Shown here piece by piece: positions 24,044-35,444 of a stretch of 64,000 nucleotides of DNA. A program made the translations under genes and the position numbers. Source of the DNA: Vishniacozyma victoriae (Eukaryota; Basidiomycota; Tremellomycetes; Tremellales; Bulleribasidiaceae); contig JADPYG010000088.1 of the NCBI GenBank assembly GCA_017654735.1, positions 1,736,001 to 1,800,000 on the forward strand. The letters run 5' to 3'. Numbering within the stretch: position 1 is the first letter of the stretch; every line of letters begins with the position of its first letter. Under the pieces are notes generated by a model. It was not told the origin of the DNA and did not search any database. It was given only the letters and a program-made list of their open reading frames with translations.

Positions 24044-26730
24044 CTACTCTGCCGCACTCGAGTTCGCATTCCCTTGGGCATTTTTCCTCCCTACTCGCCC
24101 GCTGGGACCTACTGACAATCGGGAACTACTCCTAATGGTCTTGACTCGCCTGCCCCTTCCCCTCTCAGCGTCATTATCCTTCTTCTCCAGCCAGACCCAG
24201 GCGAACAACAGCCATCCCGCCCCGAGCATACATGCTGCAATAATGAAAATTGTAGGTGCGTATGTACCGACCGTAGCGGCAAAGACCGTCCCATAAAGCA
24301 ATGGACTAATGATCGTTGATCCAAGAGCATGCAAGACGGCCAAACCTCCAAACAACCTCCCTGCCTCGCTCGACGAGGGTAGAAGGGAAAGAGCGAGGGA
24401 ATTGGCAGTTGGTTGAGAGGCTGAACCGCAAGTGACGAGAGTGGAGAGGATGATGAACCAAGTTTCGTTCGGGTTGAGGGCTAGACCGATGTAGGGTATG
24501 AGTTCGAGTGTCATCGATATTCGGATCGTCCACAGATCAAGAACGATTGGGCGCTTCTGCTTGACTTTCAGTGCGGGCGTATCGGCGTATGGGATGTTAG
24601 ATGTAGGCGGAACCGGTTCATAGAAGTACGGCTTGACGACTCTTAGAATGACTGAAATCAGCTAGATCACTGGGAGTTGTAGTAGGTCGGACTCACGAGG
24701 GACGACAACCAGGAGCATGGCACCCCTAGCATAACCCATTAACGAGATGTAAGGCCCGAGCTGAAAGTCAGATGTAATTCATGGGCAGTAGAGATTGATG
24801 ACTTACCTCTGCGGAAGTCCACCCGTATTCGTACATCGCATACTGGACCTTGGAAGGCAAAACGCCCTATGTCGTCAGTACAATTCCTCGCTTATTCGTG
24901 TGACTCACGTATAGGAGACCAAGCACGAACATGCCAGCCCCCACTTTTGTCAAATTCCAATCCTTACTACCATCCTCCAATTCCCTAGGCGCAAAAATAG
25001 TCAAAGGCTGCAAGAACGAGAATAACTTCCGGAAGACTCGTCGGACAGTACCTGTGATCCTCTTTCGTCGCCTGGAGTGAGTCGCGTCATTCCCGGAAAT
25101 TCTGCTGAAAGTGCTGTCGTTGTGCAATAACGGATCCCGTTCGGAAAGTTCACCACGATGTCGTGGAGTCGATTCCCACTCCCTATCAAGGGTATCTTGT
25201 CGTTGAGCCGCCGCTCTTGCGAGATCGGCATTCTTGCTCAAGATCTGGCGGGATTCGGACGAGAGCGATTCAGGTAATACGAAGAGGATCAAGCAGATAA
25301 AGACTGCGTGGATACATACGCTCATGTAGAACGGCAGCATGCTGCAAAGTCAGTGGTATGTCGGCACGACTGTTCACGTACATGTTGCCCGAAAATCTGA
25401 TCAGGAAACTTCCGAGAACCGGACCCGAGGCGAATGCAACCATCATGGTTCCGGCCAATCGTGCAAAGACGGCGGCTCGAGACCCATCGGGGGTAACATC
25501 GGACATATAGGCGTTGATAGTAGCGGTAATGGTAGACATACCACCCAGGAGACCTTCGACCATGGGCCCTAGAAGCAACGAGCGATAACCGCCAGGAGCC
25601 AAATAGGGGAATGTCGCTACCAGGATGAAGAGAATCTCACTGGATGTGTCAGCGCTTGTGGTTTCTGATCTAGCATAGCATCACCTACCTGAGGAAGAAG
25701 CTAAATTCTACTATAGCCATGACCTTGGTTCGACCTATTCGATCAGAGACCTGACCCCAATAACCAGTAGTCACAGCCGACAGCACGCCGGTCGATAAGC
25801 TGATCCCTATATGTCAGCTCAAGAATGGACGAGTGACATACACATGAAGAGTTTCGCAGTAGCAGCCTGGACTTTGGGATCGTGTTTACAAGACCGAGGG
25901 TCAATTTCGTGATAAGGTGGTCTCTGTCGAGGTGACGAAGGGGTCGGCTCGTCGTGATCGGGTTGGCTGGGTTCTGACGGCTTCGGGCTTGGGATAGGTG
26001 AAGATGGCCTGGGAGTTCGTGGTGTCGAGCCATTGATGTGCAACCCATGATTCAGCTCGTAATCGTACATTTCCCTCTGTATCTTTCTAAACCATTCGTC
26101 GGCTGGCGATGGATGATAGGACGGCGAGGTTGGCGGGACAGTGGTGTTGATTGACATACCACCATCGATCTCTCCGAGCCACGGAGACGAGTCGATGATC
26201 TGTGGAGGGCTTGAATCGAACGCCTTCCAAGCAAGACTTGTATCCTCAGATTGTCTGGGTGCTACAGCCAGACAGGCTAGATTGACATAGATCTCACTCT
26301 TTGGTGCGATTCCCATTCCGAGCGATAAAGCAACACCGACAAGAATCGGATAGATCCATCCAGGACTAGGTCTCCTCCAAGCAGGTCGTCTCGAAACCGA
26401 TCCATCCCTTAGATTATCCCATGCAGGCTCTTCTTCCTCCTCTTCAAGTGACTCGGATTCATCTCGTTCTGACCCCGATGACTCTGCATCATTCTCAGCT
26501 TGCTCGAATTGCCATCTTTCCCCTAGACCGGCTGTTCCGGGTTCACCGGAAGGGACATATTCATGTTGTTGGGGGTGAGGTCGTCGAGATCGGGACGAGG
26601 CATTTGAAGAGTAACTGGAATTACGGGTATTATGAGGTCGAACGTGGGTTGGAAGTGGCGATGGTGATGGCGAGTCGGACGGCTCGATATGGATCGTAGG
26701 CACAGCCTGATCGCCTGTCGTGGCTGGCAT
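24044..26730 (-). CDS. Major facilitator superfamily transporter with large loop after TM1
   Basis: Predicted 12-helix membrane transporter, substrate unknown. The N-terminal cytosolic tail of about 125 residues is Ser/Arg/Glu-rich. TM1 is WIYPILVGVALSLGMGI. An unusually long loop of about 150 residues follows, rich in Pro/Ser and ending near DPKVQAATAKLFM. After it come the MFS motif A GYWGQVSDRIGRTKVMA and the GGMSTITATINAYMSDV helix of the Tet/SLC46-like branch. A charged central loop (about 24950-25260) separates the two halves, and a Lys/Arg-rich tail ends NANSSAAE. Roughly ten short introns. The SLC46/TCR1-like subgroup is inferred from the YMSDV region. It is convergent with PWP2 (142-bp gap). 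Confidence 0.85.
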
Positions 26731-27124
26731 TGTAGATGTGAAAGTTGGTTTATTGAGCGACTTATTGATAAGATCGATGACGATGTATTTCGGGATAATC
26801 GAAAGGTGTCCTTTTGAATTCTGTGTTTCGTGTTTGGTGACCGTCGGCGATCACTAGCTAAGAACGGTGCGTATTGTGGAACTACTTAAAGCCGGAGCAG
26901 CATGGGTTATACACATATATTGGTGATGGGGAGAAGTGAAAGAGTGGGGATAAACTCATATCTCTCTCGTATCCCGCGTTGGTCATTCCATCGGTCATGC
27001 CCGAAGGTCTTTTGATGACCTCAATCTCCACTCGCAGCACATGGGCACATCACCGAGCATGCACGTAAATATACATTGACGATCTCTTACAGTGCAGCTA
27101 TGCCGAGCATATACGCAAGCTACT
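26731..27124. other. Upstream region of the MFS gene
   Basis: 394 bp between the MFS start and the MOG1 stop, both on the minus strand. It holds A/T-rich stretches such as ACACATATATTGG, which may serve as core promoter. No repeat, RNA gene or supported reading frame was seen. Confidence 0.4.
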
Positions 27125-27822
27125 CTACTCATCCGAGTCCCCAAATAAGCCCCAATCTTCTATTCTGAAACTAGAAACGGTCTTTTCCAGCCAAGCAGCA
27201 ACTTTTTCCTTTTCCGCCTCTCCACCCTCCGCACCCATATTGACATTAACGCTGAGTACGACATCAGCCTTCTTCTTGCCCATCCAGCATCTCCATAATG
27301 CCATCCCAATCCATACTTGATCCGGTTCCTCATCTTCATGGCCTGGTCGAGGTGCGCCTGTGGGATTATGCGTGAATTTATGGATCTTCTGCGTCCCTAT
27401 CAAAGTCACTGGTTTCGGCTGAGCGTTCCCTTCCAGCGGCGACGAGCTGATGGGTGATGTAGGAGGTGAAGTGAGGATGGTGGATGACAATGCTGTATTA
27501 TCGTGTGCGAGGGATTCGAAGTGAAATCTGGGATCAGCATTTTCTTGGGAATTCACCTACTTGACAGCCTCCCATAGATCCGTACTACATCGTCCCTCTT
27601 CTACCATCTGCAGTATCTCGACAACGATACTAGTCTCACTATCGGCACTCAAGTAGACTTCTTGATTATCGGGTATCTGTCGTAGATCACTGGCCATTAG
27701 CTTGGCCGAGCTGTATGCTGATGGGCAACACACCTCGCATCGAGGTATTCCTTTGGCAGAATGGCAGTGATTGCCCCTCCGAAGAGCTCTCGGGTGGTCA
27801 TATTGGTAGCAGGAATAGTCAT
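27125..27822 (-). CDS. MOG1: Mog1, Ran GTPase-binding nuclear import factor
   Basis: Small nuclear protein that binds Ran and promotes nucleotide release. Three exons (introns 44 and 33 bp) encode exactly 206 residues. The N-terminus has TTRELFGGAITAILPKEYLD, then SDLRQIPDNQEVYLS, the hallmark LFGGAI...DxRQVPDNQEVF sequence, and SETSIVVEILQMVEEG. The core fold continues with VTLIGTQKIHKF and DQVWIGMALWR. It ends SSFRIEDWGLFGDSDE. A Ser/Pro-rich insert (SSTILTSPPTSPISSS) sits in the middle. It is head-to-head with the dynactin-like gene, with 108 bp between start codons. Confidence 0.93.
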
Positions 27823-27898
27823 GATGATGCATACAAAATCATCCGAGATAGAAAGAAGGCCAAGGAGAGTTTGTGCCTGAACTCATGAAGCAATTCGA

Positions 27899-27904
27899 AC
27901 GCGT
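27899..27904. promoter_or_regulatory. ACGCGT hexamer (MCB-like) in the MOG1/dynactin divergent promoter
   Basis: Palindromic ACGCGT 27 bp before the dynactin-like start codon and 77 bp before the MOG1 start. This matches the MBF/SBF-family core, but it could be chance. Confidence 0.3.
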
Positions 27905-27930
27905 CTCTGTCGTTGTCAACCACGTCAATC

Positions 27931-28686
27931 ATGAGCATTCCAGCTACATCAGCCTTACCGTTTGAGGTTCGAGTGCACGCTCTCGAATCACGCATATACG
28001 GGCCGCAGCAGAATGGCTCTTCATCGAGCTCAAGTACGAACCAGCGATCAATCCAGAGTCGAATCCGCGATATTGAGGAAACCCTCGACCGAGCTGCTCA
28101 AAGTAGTGATGCGTTAAAGCGACTTCTGGATGGATGTACGTCCCCTCTGCTCATGCTTTATTCACGCTGATGGCTAGACCCTCAATACCTCCCACTACTG
28201 TCGCTTGATGCGCCAGGAGAAGATGCGACGTTTGAATCGGAATTATTACCGGATAGTACAAAGTTGACAATGGTTCTGGAGGCAGCTGGCGATATCAGGC
28301 TTGCAGAGCGGACATTGAGGGATATCGAACTATTGAACCAGCAGGGAGCAAGTGGTGCAGGCAATCTCGAGAGTGAGTAATGACTCCTTCTTGATGGATA
28401 AAGCTCATTGTAGGTCTGCTTCCGTACAAGGGCGAGCTCATCAAGGGACTGGAAGATACGCAAGCTCGTTCGAAAGAGCTTAGAGAGTCTAGAAAAGAAG
28501 TAGAGGATCTCTTGAGGAGGTATAATGAATTTGTCGGTCCCCTGCCTCCCTAGCGGACCAGCTGACAGGCAGACAACGACAGTATCGGACCTATTCCTCG
28601 AGCTGCATCATCGAATCGAGCAGATGGAGGAGGCGGTAGCCAGGAAGGAAGCTAAAATTAAGAGGGAACGAGCTGCACAATATTGA
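27931..28686 (+). CDS. Dynactin subunit 3-like (p24/DCTN3)
   Basis: Likely shoulder-arm subunit of dynactin, the dynein activator. Four exons (introns 42, 41 and 40 bp) encode exactly 210 residues, close to the usual p24 size. After a short Ser/Ala start it reads FEVRVHALESRIYGPQQNG, matching the opening L-x-R-V-x-x-LE-x-x-(V/I)YG of p24 proteins. The rest is helical: SRIRDIEETLDRAAQSSDAL, LLPYKGELIKGLEDTQ and a terminal coil LFLELHHRIEQMEEAVARKE. The ATG at 27931 is the first in frame; the frame is open further upstream but without an ATG. The last intron again uses the second AG of CTGACAGGCAG. The family is called from the N-terminal motif and size, so moderate certainty. Confidence 0.7.
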
Positions 28687-28732
28687 TTGTATGTAAACGG
28701 ACACGACATTATACGACTTTCATACCATGCAC

Positions 28733-29983
28733 TTAATGATCATCTTCCTCCTCACCTGGACATCCGCCCGGCGCTTCCATCTCGTCATGTGAATTATACT
28801 TGTACGCGCACCAGAAACAGAACAAGTGCTCGTGCCGTAATTGTGAGATTAGGAATGTCAGATGAGTCTTGGTCTATCCGTTAGCAAGGCTAGAGGGGAA
28901 AGACAGGTAACTCACGTCCATGGTAAGGACCTTCTTGGTACCAGAAACCATCGACTCCCAATCAATCCCCTCGTACCCTTTCGTCTCCTTCCGTTCCTCC
29001 TCTTTGGCTTTGGCAATTTCGGATGGAGGTTTGAAAGTAAACCTGACATTCTCCTCGTCCTGTCCTCCGAGTTGAGTCAACATGTCACGCCTCATTTGCT
29101 CTCTCAACTTCTCGGCCGCCGATAGGTTTGTAGATTTTGATATTGTGGGATCATATACTGCTGGCGGTGGCGATGGGGATCGGTCTGGGGAAGGGGATCT
29201 CGAGTCTAACTGTGCTGGGTATATTAGGCGAAGTAGAGGTCGAGGAAGCGTCCCCAGTGCGTTCGACGGCATGACATGAAGTGGGTGGAACTGATATCAG
29301 TCACGCTCGTAGCGGTATGTAACGACCGATCAACTTACCTTGACGCCCGCCTCTGCATCGTAGCTGACCAACAATTCCCTCGCCTTGAACTCTTTCCGTT
29401 CTTCATCCCTCTCCGCAAACGTCTGCTTCTGCCTCTCTCTGAATAGATCCGTCTTTTGCCCCAATTTTGCCATCTTGTTCTCGTCCAGTAGATCCGGATT
29501 TCGGTTGGAAGTAGGTATAGGAGGCGGCGTAGGATCTCTTGCTGTCAATCCCTTTCGTCCGGACCACAAGGATACTCGTATAGGTTCAGTCCGTGGTGCC
29601 TTCCTGGATGATGATCCAATGCCCCCTCTAGGCGCTTCGTCCTCCTCTTTATCATCCACTTTACGTTTCGTCGTCGGCTCCTCAGCCTCCTTCTTACCCA
29701 ACCCCTCACCAACTTTCCAGCCCATCTTCATCATCATAGCCATAGCTTTCCCACCACCGCTCCCGCTAGCTTCTTGATGGTCCTTCTTCTCGAACAGACT
29801 GGTATTTAAACCCTCGCGACGCTGTTGCTCCTCTCGGACTTTTGCGGATTGGAGGTTCTTTGCTAGACCTGCTCGTTGACCTTTTAGGAGTGAGGCATCG
29901 CGTTTCGCTTTGTAACTCTTCTCAGCTGCTGGAGCTTCAACTAGAAATTTGTCGGACATGAAATCATCTTCAGAGTCGGACAT
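28733..29983 (-). CDS. G-patch domain protein 11 (GPATCH11/CCDC75)
   Basis: Nuclear RNA-related protein. G-patch domains typically activate DEAH helicases in splicing. Three exons (introns 48 and 42 bp) encode exactly 386 residues. It starts MSDSEDDFMSDKFLVE, as the family does. The G-patch core is AMAMMMKMGWKVGEGLGKKE. A charged linker carries GIGSSSRKAPRTEPIRVSLW. The helical ERQKQTFAERDEERKEFKAR is followed, across an intron, by NALGTLPRPLLRLIYPAQL. The DUF4187 C-terminus is a zinc-binding-like HLFCFWCAYKYNSHDEM, then CPGEEEDDH. The last exon is easily missed because the frame is open through part of the intron. It is convergent with the dynactin gene (46-bp gap). Confidence 0.92.
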
Positions 29984-30624
29984 TGTTGGAAGGTGAATTG
30001 GGAAATGAATATACAGAGGCATGAGGATCAAAGGTCACTCGCAAGTGTGGAGGTCTATTTCCACGTGAAATGGGGTTAATTGTCGAGCTTCATTGAGGAT
30101 GCATGCATAACGAGATAACCTTGAGTCCGGCACTGGTAAGGACCAAAGCCTTAAGCCCGAGAGAGAGCCCGGCGCCGATGCATGTAAGCAGACAAGCAGG
30201 CGCAGAGCAAGACCGCCCACTCGTTATCTCGGTTTACTCGGCGAGAGGCGCGCGCTAGAACTTTGTTCTCCCACTCTACGCTTTCACCCTATGCCAGAGT
30301 GGATACGGCGCCCCTAGACTGGGTACAGCTCCAGCTATATGGCTCAGAGAGCTTTGATTCATGTCGGTGTTGTATTTATCTCCTGTACTGATCTGCTCCA
30401 CAATGGGTAATAAAGGGTTATTTGATCCTCCTCGAGCTTGTAGCGAGTCTCGGCGTGACCCTGTAGTTGCAGACAGTTGGGCAATACGGTTCGAAATCCC
30501 AGAGTCGTCTATCAACAAGGGTTGAGACACGTCGAGATACTTTGATCATCTCCGAAGACGGTATGGCATAAGAGGCCTGTCAATAGCCATCCTAGCATGT
30601 CCGACATCTACGGGAGAGGGATGG
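29984..30624. other. Gap between divergent GPATCH11 and a small unknown gene
   Basis: 641 bp. The part next to GPATCH11 (about 30030-30270) is GC-rich. It has an imperfect inverted pair of CGAGATAAC-type sequences near 30110 and 30225. The distal part (30276-30607) can be read on the minus strand as a spliced frame of about 100 codons (see findings), but this competes with the plus-strand gene. No tRNA could be folded. Confidence 0.4.
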
Positions 30625-31006
30625 ATGAATCAGACCATCTCCTTAGGCGAGGCGGACGTGCATTGGAACACAGTCACGGATCAGGTACACTCACTCTCCA
30701 CTAAGAATCTGACGATAGACACTCTTTGTGATTGCTTCCAGTTCGAAGATGTTTACATCGGTCGCTGGCCAGATATCGTTAGCTAATGAGACTGCGATGC
30801 CGAATGACAAGACTTTGACATTGAAGACCAGGACCAAGAACATTCTCGATGATGAGTGGGTATGGAAGGACAAGTGCGCCGAAGAGCGCTTGGACTTGAT
30901 CGACCTACTAAGTGAGTACAAGGTTTCCGTATTGGGAGTCTATAATCGATACCGGGGATTGCTCGACGGGATGCAGCGGCAGTACACGACGCTAGGAGGA
31001 CGGTGA
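30625..31006 (+). CDS. Small hypothetical protein, model uncertain
   Basis: Not recognised. Starting at ATG 30625 and removing a typical 34-bp intron (30685-30718, GTACAC...CTGACGATAG) gives exactly 115 residues: MNQTISLGEADVHWNTVTDQ at the start, then MFTSVAGQISLANE, a charged helix LDDEWVWKDKCAEERLDLID, and YNRYRGLLDGMQRQYTTLGG at the end. No signal peptide or membrane helix. A GTGAGTAC sequence at 30911 could act as another donor and change the C-terminus, extending the gene to 31080. The minus strand offers competing frames. Composition and frame suggest a real helical protein, but the start and end are unproven. Confidence 0.38.
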
Positions 31007-31196
31007 TCACTGAAATGGGATGGGCATGTTTGGTCACGGGTACGATGCTGGACCTACGGTTGATTAGCGTCCTGTGGTAAATATTATGATTTGAATAGAT
31101 AAAGCGGCCGAAGTGTGGTTAAGCAAGATAGATTGACATACATAAATAGCTACAGGTTGAATACATTTTCTAGCGTGTATGCATTGTGCTCCGTGA

Positions 31197-33594
31197 TCAT
31201 CCCCCACTTCCCCTTCTCGGGCCAAATACATCTCCAGGCATCAAAGTATCCCTCCTGGGGGTATCATCACTATTCCTCCATCCCGCCACACTTGACCCCG
31301 TCTCGGAGCTCAATCGACCATTCTGACTCTCGGTATCCGTGTCGCGGAACAGTCCAATCGTCGGACGGATCTCGGATCCATGGGACTGAGCCCTGACTGC
31401 AGAACCAAGCGATTCAATCCTACCACTCAACCATCCGGCAAAGGTCGGACTCATTGCGAAAGTAGCGTAGAAATCGTGTTCCACTCTCGACTTCATAGTC
31501 AAGCCTTTAGTCTTGAACGCAAGTGGATTTGGACCTGTGGATCGCAAATGCGCCAGAAAGGAGGGTAATGAGAATGGCTTGATATCGGATTGTCGACTCG
31601 ATTTGGCCGGGATGAGGGTTTGGAAATATCGATTGAGAGGTACCAAGAACTTTTCGGTAAGTTGCTGGAAATGCATCCTCAGCGCTTCATTCGCTTCGAC
31701 ATCTTCTATCAGCTTTGCCAGGGTTGTAAGACTCACTATCAAGATCGCCCTCAGCGACGACCGCTTCCAGACGTTTCAATAAGGGTCGATCTTTTGATAT
31801 ACTTCGATGGCGCTGAGTGATGAATCCCTCTGGGCCTTCTAGAGGGTGTTTGACAGTCGACCCTGGCCGACGCGGTTTATCGGATGGAATGACAATGACG
31901 TTGGGCCAGTGTGAAGCTGCATTGCGGAAGAAAGGGTTGGTCACACCGACTACGACGCCCGCCTGGGGTTTGTTGGAGTTGACGAGAAGTGAGAAATCGT
32001 GATCGTGAATATGCAGGTATGGCCTGAAGTCCCCTGGTGGAGGTATCTACTCAATCAGTATCGATGGAAACGGCAGATTGATGGTGGGACCCACTGGACG
32101 GATGAGATCCCGCAACCACCATACAATCTCTGAACACCGCTGCGGATCCGGAGCAATGACTAATATAGGTTCAGCCGATATTAAGCATTCCCATAATGAC
32201 CATAGTGACGGTAGGATGGTTGCAAATGCCCGCAGAGGGGAGGAGTGGGGCAGTGATGCCAGGATCTGATATCAGCTCAGTCGTCCGAAGTACATACAGC
32301 TCGGGGGCGATCTGGTCCGGTGGGAAGGGTTTTGCGGACTTGCGGGGCTTCCGTTGAGTCTGGCATTTTGACGTTCAAAAGGCTTGTAAGCAATGGTAAT
32401 TCGAGGTTGGCGTCGGGCATTGGGTCCGGCCTATCGTCAACTCTAGTCTCTACGAAGTCTTACCAAGCAGCAATAGAGTGACAAGCGGCTTCCAGCGCAG
32501 AGTATCCATGTTCGAAGAATATAGGTGCGATAGTCTCCAAGACTGCCATGAAAAGAGCAGGAAGTGGGAGATGCGTCAGGATCACCAACGATTTCTGAAT
32601 TCGTCAAAAGAGAAATACTGGAGTACACGAGGACTCACCTGCATATATCCTCTGGTGATTCCTACATCTTTCCTCTGCTCGAACCAGACATAGCCATACA
32701 ACCATTCCCTTCCCCGCTCATCCCATTTCCGATACTCTTCGGCCTTTCCACCTCCACTCTGTCCTGAGCTGGTCGAAGTACCTCGCGAACGAGATTGGGG
32801 CCCTGCCGAAAGTCGCTCATTACTGATGGTAGCCTCCGTCATGGCCTGCTCCATTGATCTCACTTGGTCTGGCATCGGTGAGGGCGGTTCAGGTAATGAT
32901 AGGGTAGATGGATCTGGCGGTATACTCCGTATCTTGAACGAAAACATGATGGATCCTTCTGCAAATAACGAAGTATCTGGGAAACTAGAGAAAGCCCTTT
33001 TTATCAGCTCAAGTCTCATAGACAGACGTACACATTCTCCTTTTCCCCAGGTCCCCATCTCCTGCCAATGATCCGGCGCTCGACCACCGGCCCCCTCTCC
33101 AGATCGAAATTACAGACCACCATCTCCTTGATCCATCTCCCCACCTTCCTTGCTATCTCGGGGGTTATCAATGGAGGCGGTCTTGGATCACCCGGACGAC
33201 GAGAATATCCAATTCGATCGGTAGCGGACAAAGGCGATTTAGCGGATGTCCTGGTAAACAGCTGAGGTAGCTTCTTGTGCATATTCAGCGAACGGCTTCG
33301 CTGGAGTTGTGATTCGGTGCGTTCCATTGCAGGTTTCCCGTTTTCATAGTGTGGAGTTGATGGTGTATGCGGTCTCATGCGTGATGGTCCCGCCTCGGAG
33401 TTGACTCCACTAAATTGGCTAGAACGACCATTGACCGTATTCGACCGCGTTGGTGTGTTTGGCATGTCCACATGACGACGAGACCGAGATGCAAAGGTAC
33501 CGAGTTGAGGCGAGGTCATTGACCCGGAAATTGACAGGTCGCCATCTCCAGAGTCAAAGTCCAAGCTCGGGTCATAGCGTGAGGGGCCGGACAT
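31197..33594 (-). CDS. DENN domain protein, DENND6/FAM116-like
   Basis: Predicted Rab guanine-nucleotide exchange factor in endosomal trafficking (animal DENND6 acts on Rab14). The N-terminus is a long Ser/Pro-rich low-complexity tail (MSGPSRYDPSLDFDSGDGDL). The DENN region begins RKVGRWIKEMVVCNFDLERG, with the family CNFDLExGPVVE signature. The cDENN half has LPLPALFMAVLETIAPIFFE. Near the C-terminus it has GVVVGVTNPFFRNAASHWPN and EGFITQRHRSISKDRPLLKR, both diagnostic for DENND6, then LTEKFLVPLNRYF. About six short introns. It ends VFGPRRGSGG. Confidence 0.85.
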
Positions 33595-33897
33595 TATTGT
33601 GGGGTGGGAGAGCTTGAGGGGGCTCAGTGAAAGGAGCCGGAACACAATACAGATAGGGCTGGTCTACAATGGCATGGCTTGTGGGTGTGTAGTAGAGTAG
33701 TATGAAAGCTTGGATAGCAGGGTACAGTATACAGTTCCAGTAAAGGGGTGGTAAAGTGATCGACAAGTCAACGGATCCGGTCTTTCCGGCGGCATATTTC
33801 CCTGATATGTTTCATTCGTTTCATTCGTCTCACTCGTTCGCCTAGATCATTGATACAACAGATGCGCTGGTACAAAGCTACAAATGCCGCGCAACCC
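33595..33897. promoter_or_regulatory. Upstream region of the DENND6 gene
   Basis: 303 bp between the DENND6 start and the stop of the next minus-strand gene. It contains a 9-bp tandem repeat (33810-33840). No other element was identified. Confidence 0.4.
33810..33840 (+). repeat. Three copies of a 9-bp TTTCATTCG-type repeat
   Basis: Two perfect copies of TTTCATTCG followed by TCTCACTCG and a partial TTCG, about 215-245 bp upstream of the DENND6 start and just after the G-patch gene stop. It could be a repeated binding site or a simple slippage product. Confidence 0.7.
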
Positions 33898-35106
33898 TCA
33901 CTCGTTCAGTACAGCCATCAGCCTCTTCCTTTCTTCCCTATCCTTCTTATCCCTCTCTTTCCATCTAATCTTGCCCTTCTTGCCCAACTCCTGCCCTTGC
34001 TTCGGAGGTGGATACCGACTTCTCTGCTGTATCCTTCTAATCTCGTCAATAGTATGGGTGACTTTCTTTTCGGCATCACGAGCGGCTCTCTTGTTTCGCT
34101 GATGGCCCAGACCGAGCCGGTCGAGTTTAAGGGAAGTCGCTACCGGTGCTGTCCGTCCTGGACCACTTTTCGTGATTGGCGGAAGGGCGTCGTCCTCTTC
34201 TTCGTCCTCAGAGTCGATGGTAAGGTCGACGACTTTTTCGCCATTGACATCAAGCTCTATAGTTGGTGATTTCTGCCGCGAAGGACCTGCTTCCGGCATA
34301 TTCTGGCGTTCCTGCCAATCGTCTGGTCTACCAAGTCCACCTCCTTCCCATCCATGTCGAGTTTGCAAAAGCTCGTATCCTTTATTCTCCGGTCCGAGGA
34401 CGTAGTTGAAAGCCATGGGGCGGGGCTGCGAAGTACCGATATTCAACATGGTCGAGATAGATGAGGGACCAGGAGATGAGTTGGTCGACGAGGTCGATGA
34501 GCGGTCCTGGGCGAAAAGGGCTCGACGGATGAACCACTCGGACTGGTTCACGCGCAGTGGCTTGACCGAAGGCTTGATTTCGGTCACTTGGACTGTTTTG
34601 GCAGCTATATCGGGCTTAGAATCGATAATCGGATGCTCCGTCTCGTCATCCTCCTGAGAGAGGTCGATCACAACGGGCGCAGCCGCCGGCGTATTCTCCC
34701 CTACATCCTCTTTTACAGCCACAATTTCATCCTTCAACGCTGTCCTCGCAGCAAGCCCTCGATACCATTCGCCCATATCGCGCTCCTCTCCCGAATTCCG
34801 CATCCTCCGTCCCTGATCAACTTCAACCTCAGCCCCCTCAATCGCGCTTCTTCCAAGCTCATCATAGTTCCCCGTACCTTTCACGAATGTGGGTATTCTC
34901 GTGAGGCGCTCAGGCCCATGTCGTGCCGGATTTATATTCCACTCGGCCCATATTTGAGCTTGATTTGGTTCCCAATCCTTCTCTGCTAATTCCTTCTGTG
35001 CCTCTTCAAAGAGTTCTCGTTGACGAGTCGAAGGTGGTGGATCTGATTTGATAGTGATCGCTGGAGGTAGACCTAGACCTGCGCGATGTTGTCTTTGCTG
35101 TGTCAT
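33898..35106 (-). CDS. G-patch domain protein, basic/acidic tail
   Basis: Probable nuclear RNA-metabolism protein. A continuous exon of about 400 residues. It contains the G-patch core LGPENKGYELLQTRHGWEGG followed by GLGRPDDW. Before it are a conserved-looking WYRGLAARTALKDEIVAVKE and an acidic segment with DLSQEDDETEH. The C-terminus is Lys/Arg-rich (KRAARDAEKKVTHTIDEIRR, then KKGKIRWKERDKKDREERKR). The start is uncertain. MTQQRQHRAGLGL at 35106 is used here, but the frame is open to 35394. A short first exon at about 35207 (MAAK) spliced into QRQHRAGLG is also possible. The specific family within G-patch proteins was not recognised. The A/T-rich repeat at 35221-35246 lies in the disputed upstream part. 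Confidence 0.65.
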   Translation of the reverse strand: MTQQRQHRAGLGLPPAITIKSDPPPSTRQRELFEEAQKELAEKDWEPNQAQIWAEWNINPARHGPERLTRIPTFVKGTGNYDELGRSAIEGAEVEVDQGRRMRNSGEERDMGEWYRGLAARTALKDEIVAVKEDVGENTPAAAPVVIDLSQEDDETEHPIIDSKPDIAAKTVQVTEIKPSVKPLRVNQSEWFIRRALFAQDRSSTSSTNSSPGPSSISTMLNIGTSQPRPMAFNYVLGPENKGYELLQTRHGWEGGGLGRPDDWQERQNMPEAGPSRQKSPTIELDVNGEKVVDLTIDSEDEEEDDALPPITKSGPGRTAPVATSLKLDRLGLGHQRNKRAARDAEKKVTHTIDEIRRIQQRSRYPPPKQGQELGKKGKIRWKERDKKDREERKRLMAVLNE

Positions 35107-35220
35107 GTCATTTGTGTGATTGTTAACGAATGGACCATGATACAGTGGCAAGCAAGAGTCGAGAGTCAACGAGATATCATTTACGTAATCAGACCTTTGC
35201 CGCCATTGTGCTGGAATCCC

Positions 35221-35246
35221 AAATTGTAAATTGTAAATTGTAAATT
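35221..35246 (+). repeat. AAATTGT heptamer repeat
   Basis: Three direct copies of AAATTGT plus AAATT, in an A/T-rich patch upstream of the G-patch gene. It is more consistent with an intron or 5' leader than with coding sequence, which argues against the 35394 start. Confidence 0.75.
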
Positions 35247-35444
35247 CAAATTCACTAAATGAGTCAGTGTGTCGATCATGTCGCAACCGACCTATTATCT
35301 CTTTACTTTGCAGCTTGTACGTACCACTAGTACTACTCGTATCGTACTTTAACCGCTTACATATAGCCTCCGAGACCGTGTTAGAATCCGACATACTAGA
35401 TCATGAGATGAATTAGTCTCTGACCATCATAAAACCACTTCGCA

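Noticed and set aside
30480..30505. tRNA B-box-like GGTTCGAAATCCC
   Set aside because: The flanking bases do not form a T-stem (C opposite C) and no matching D-arm or anticodon arm lies upstream.
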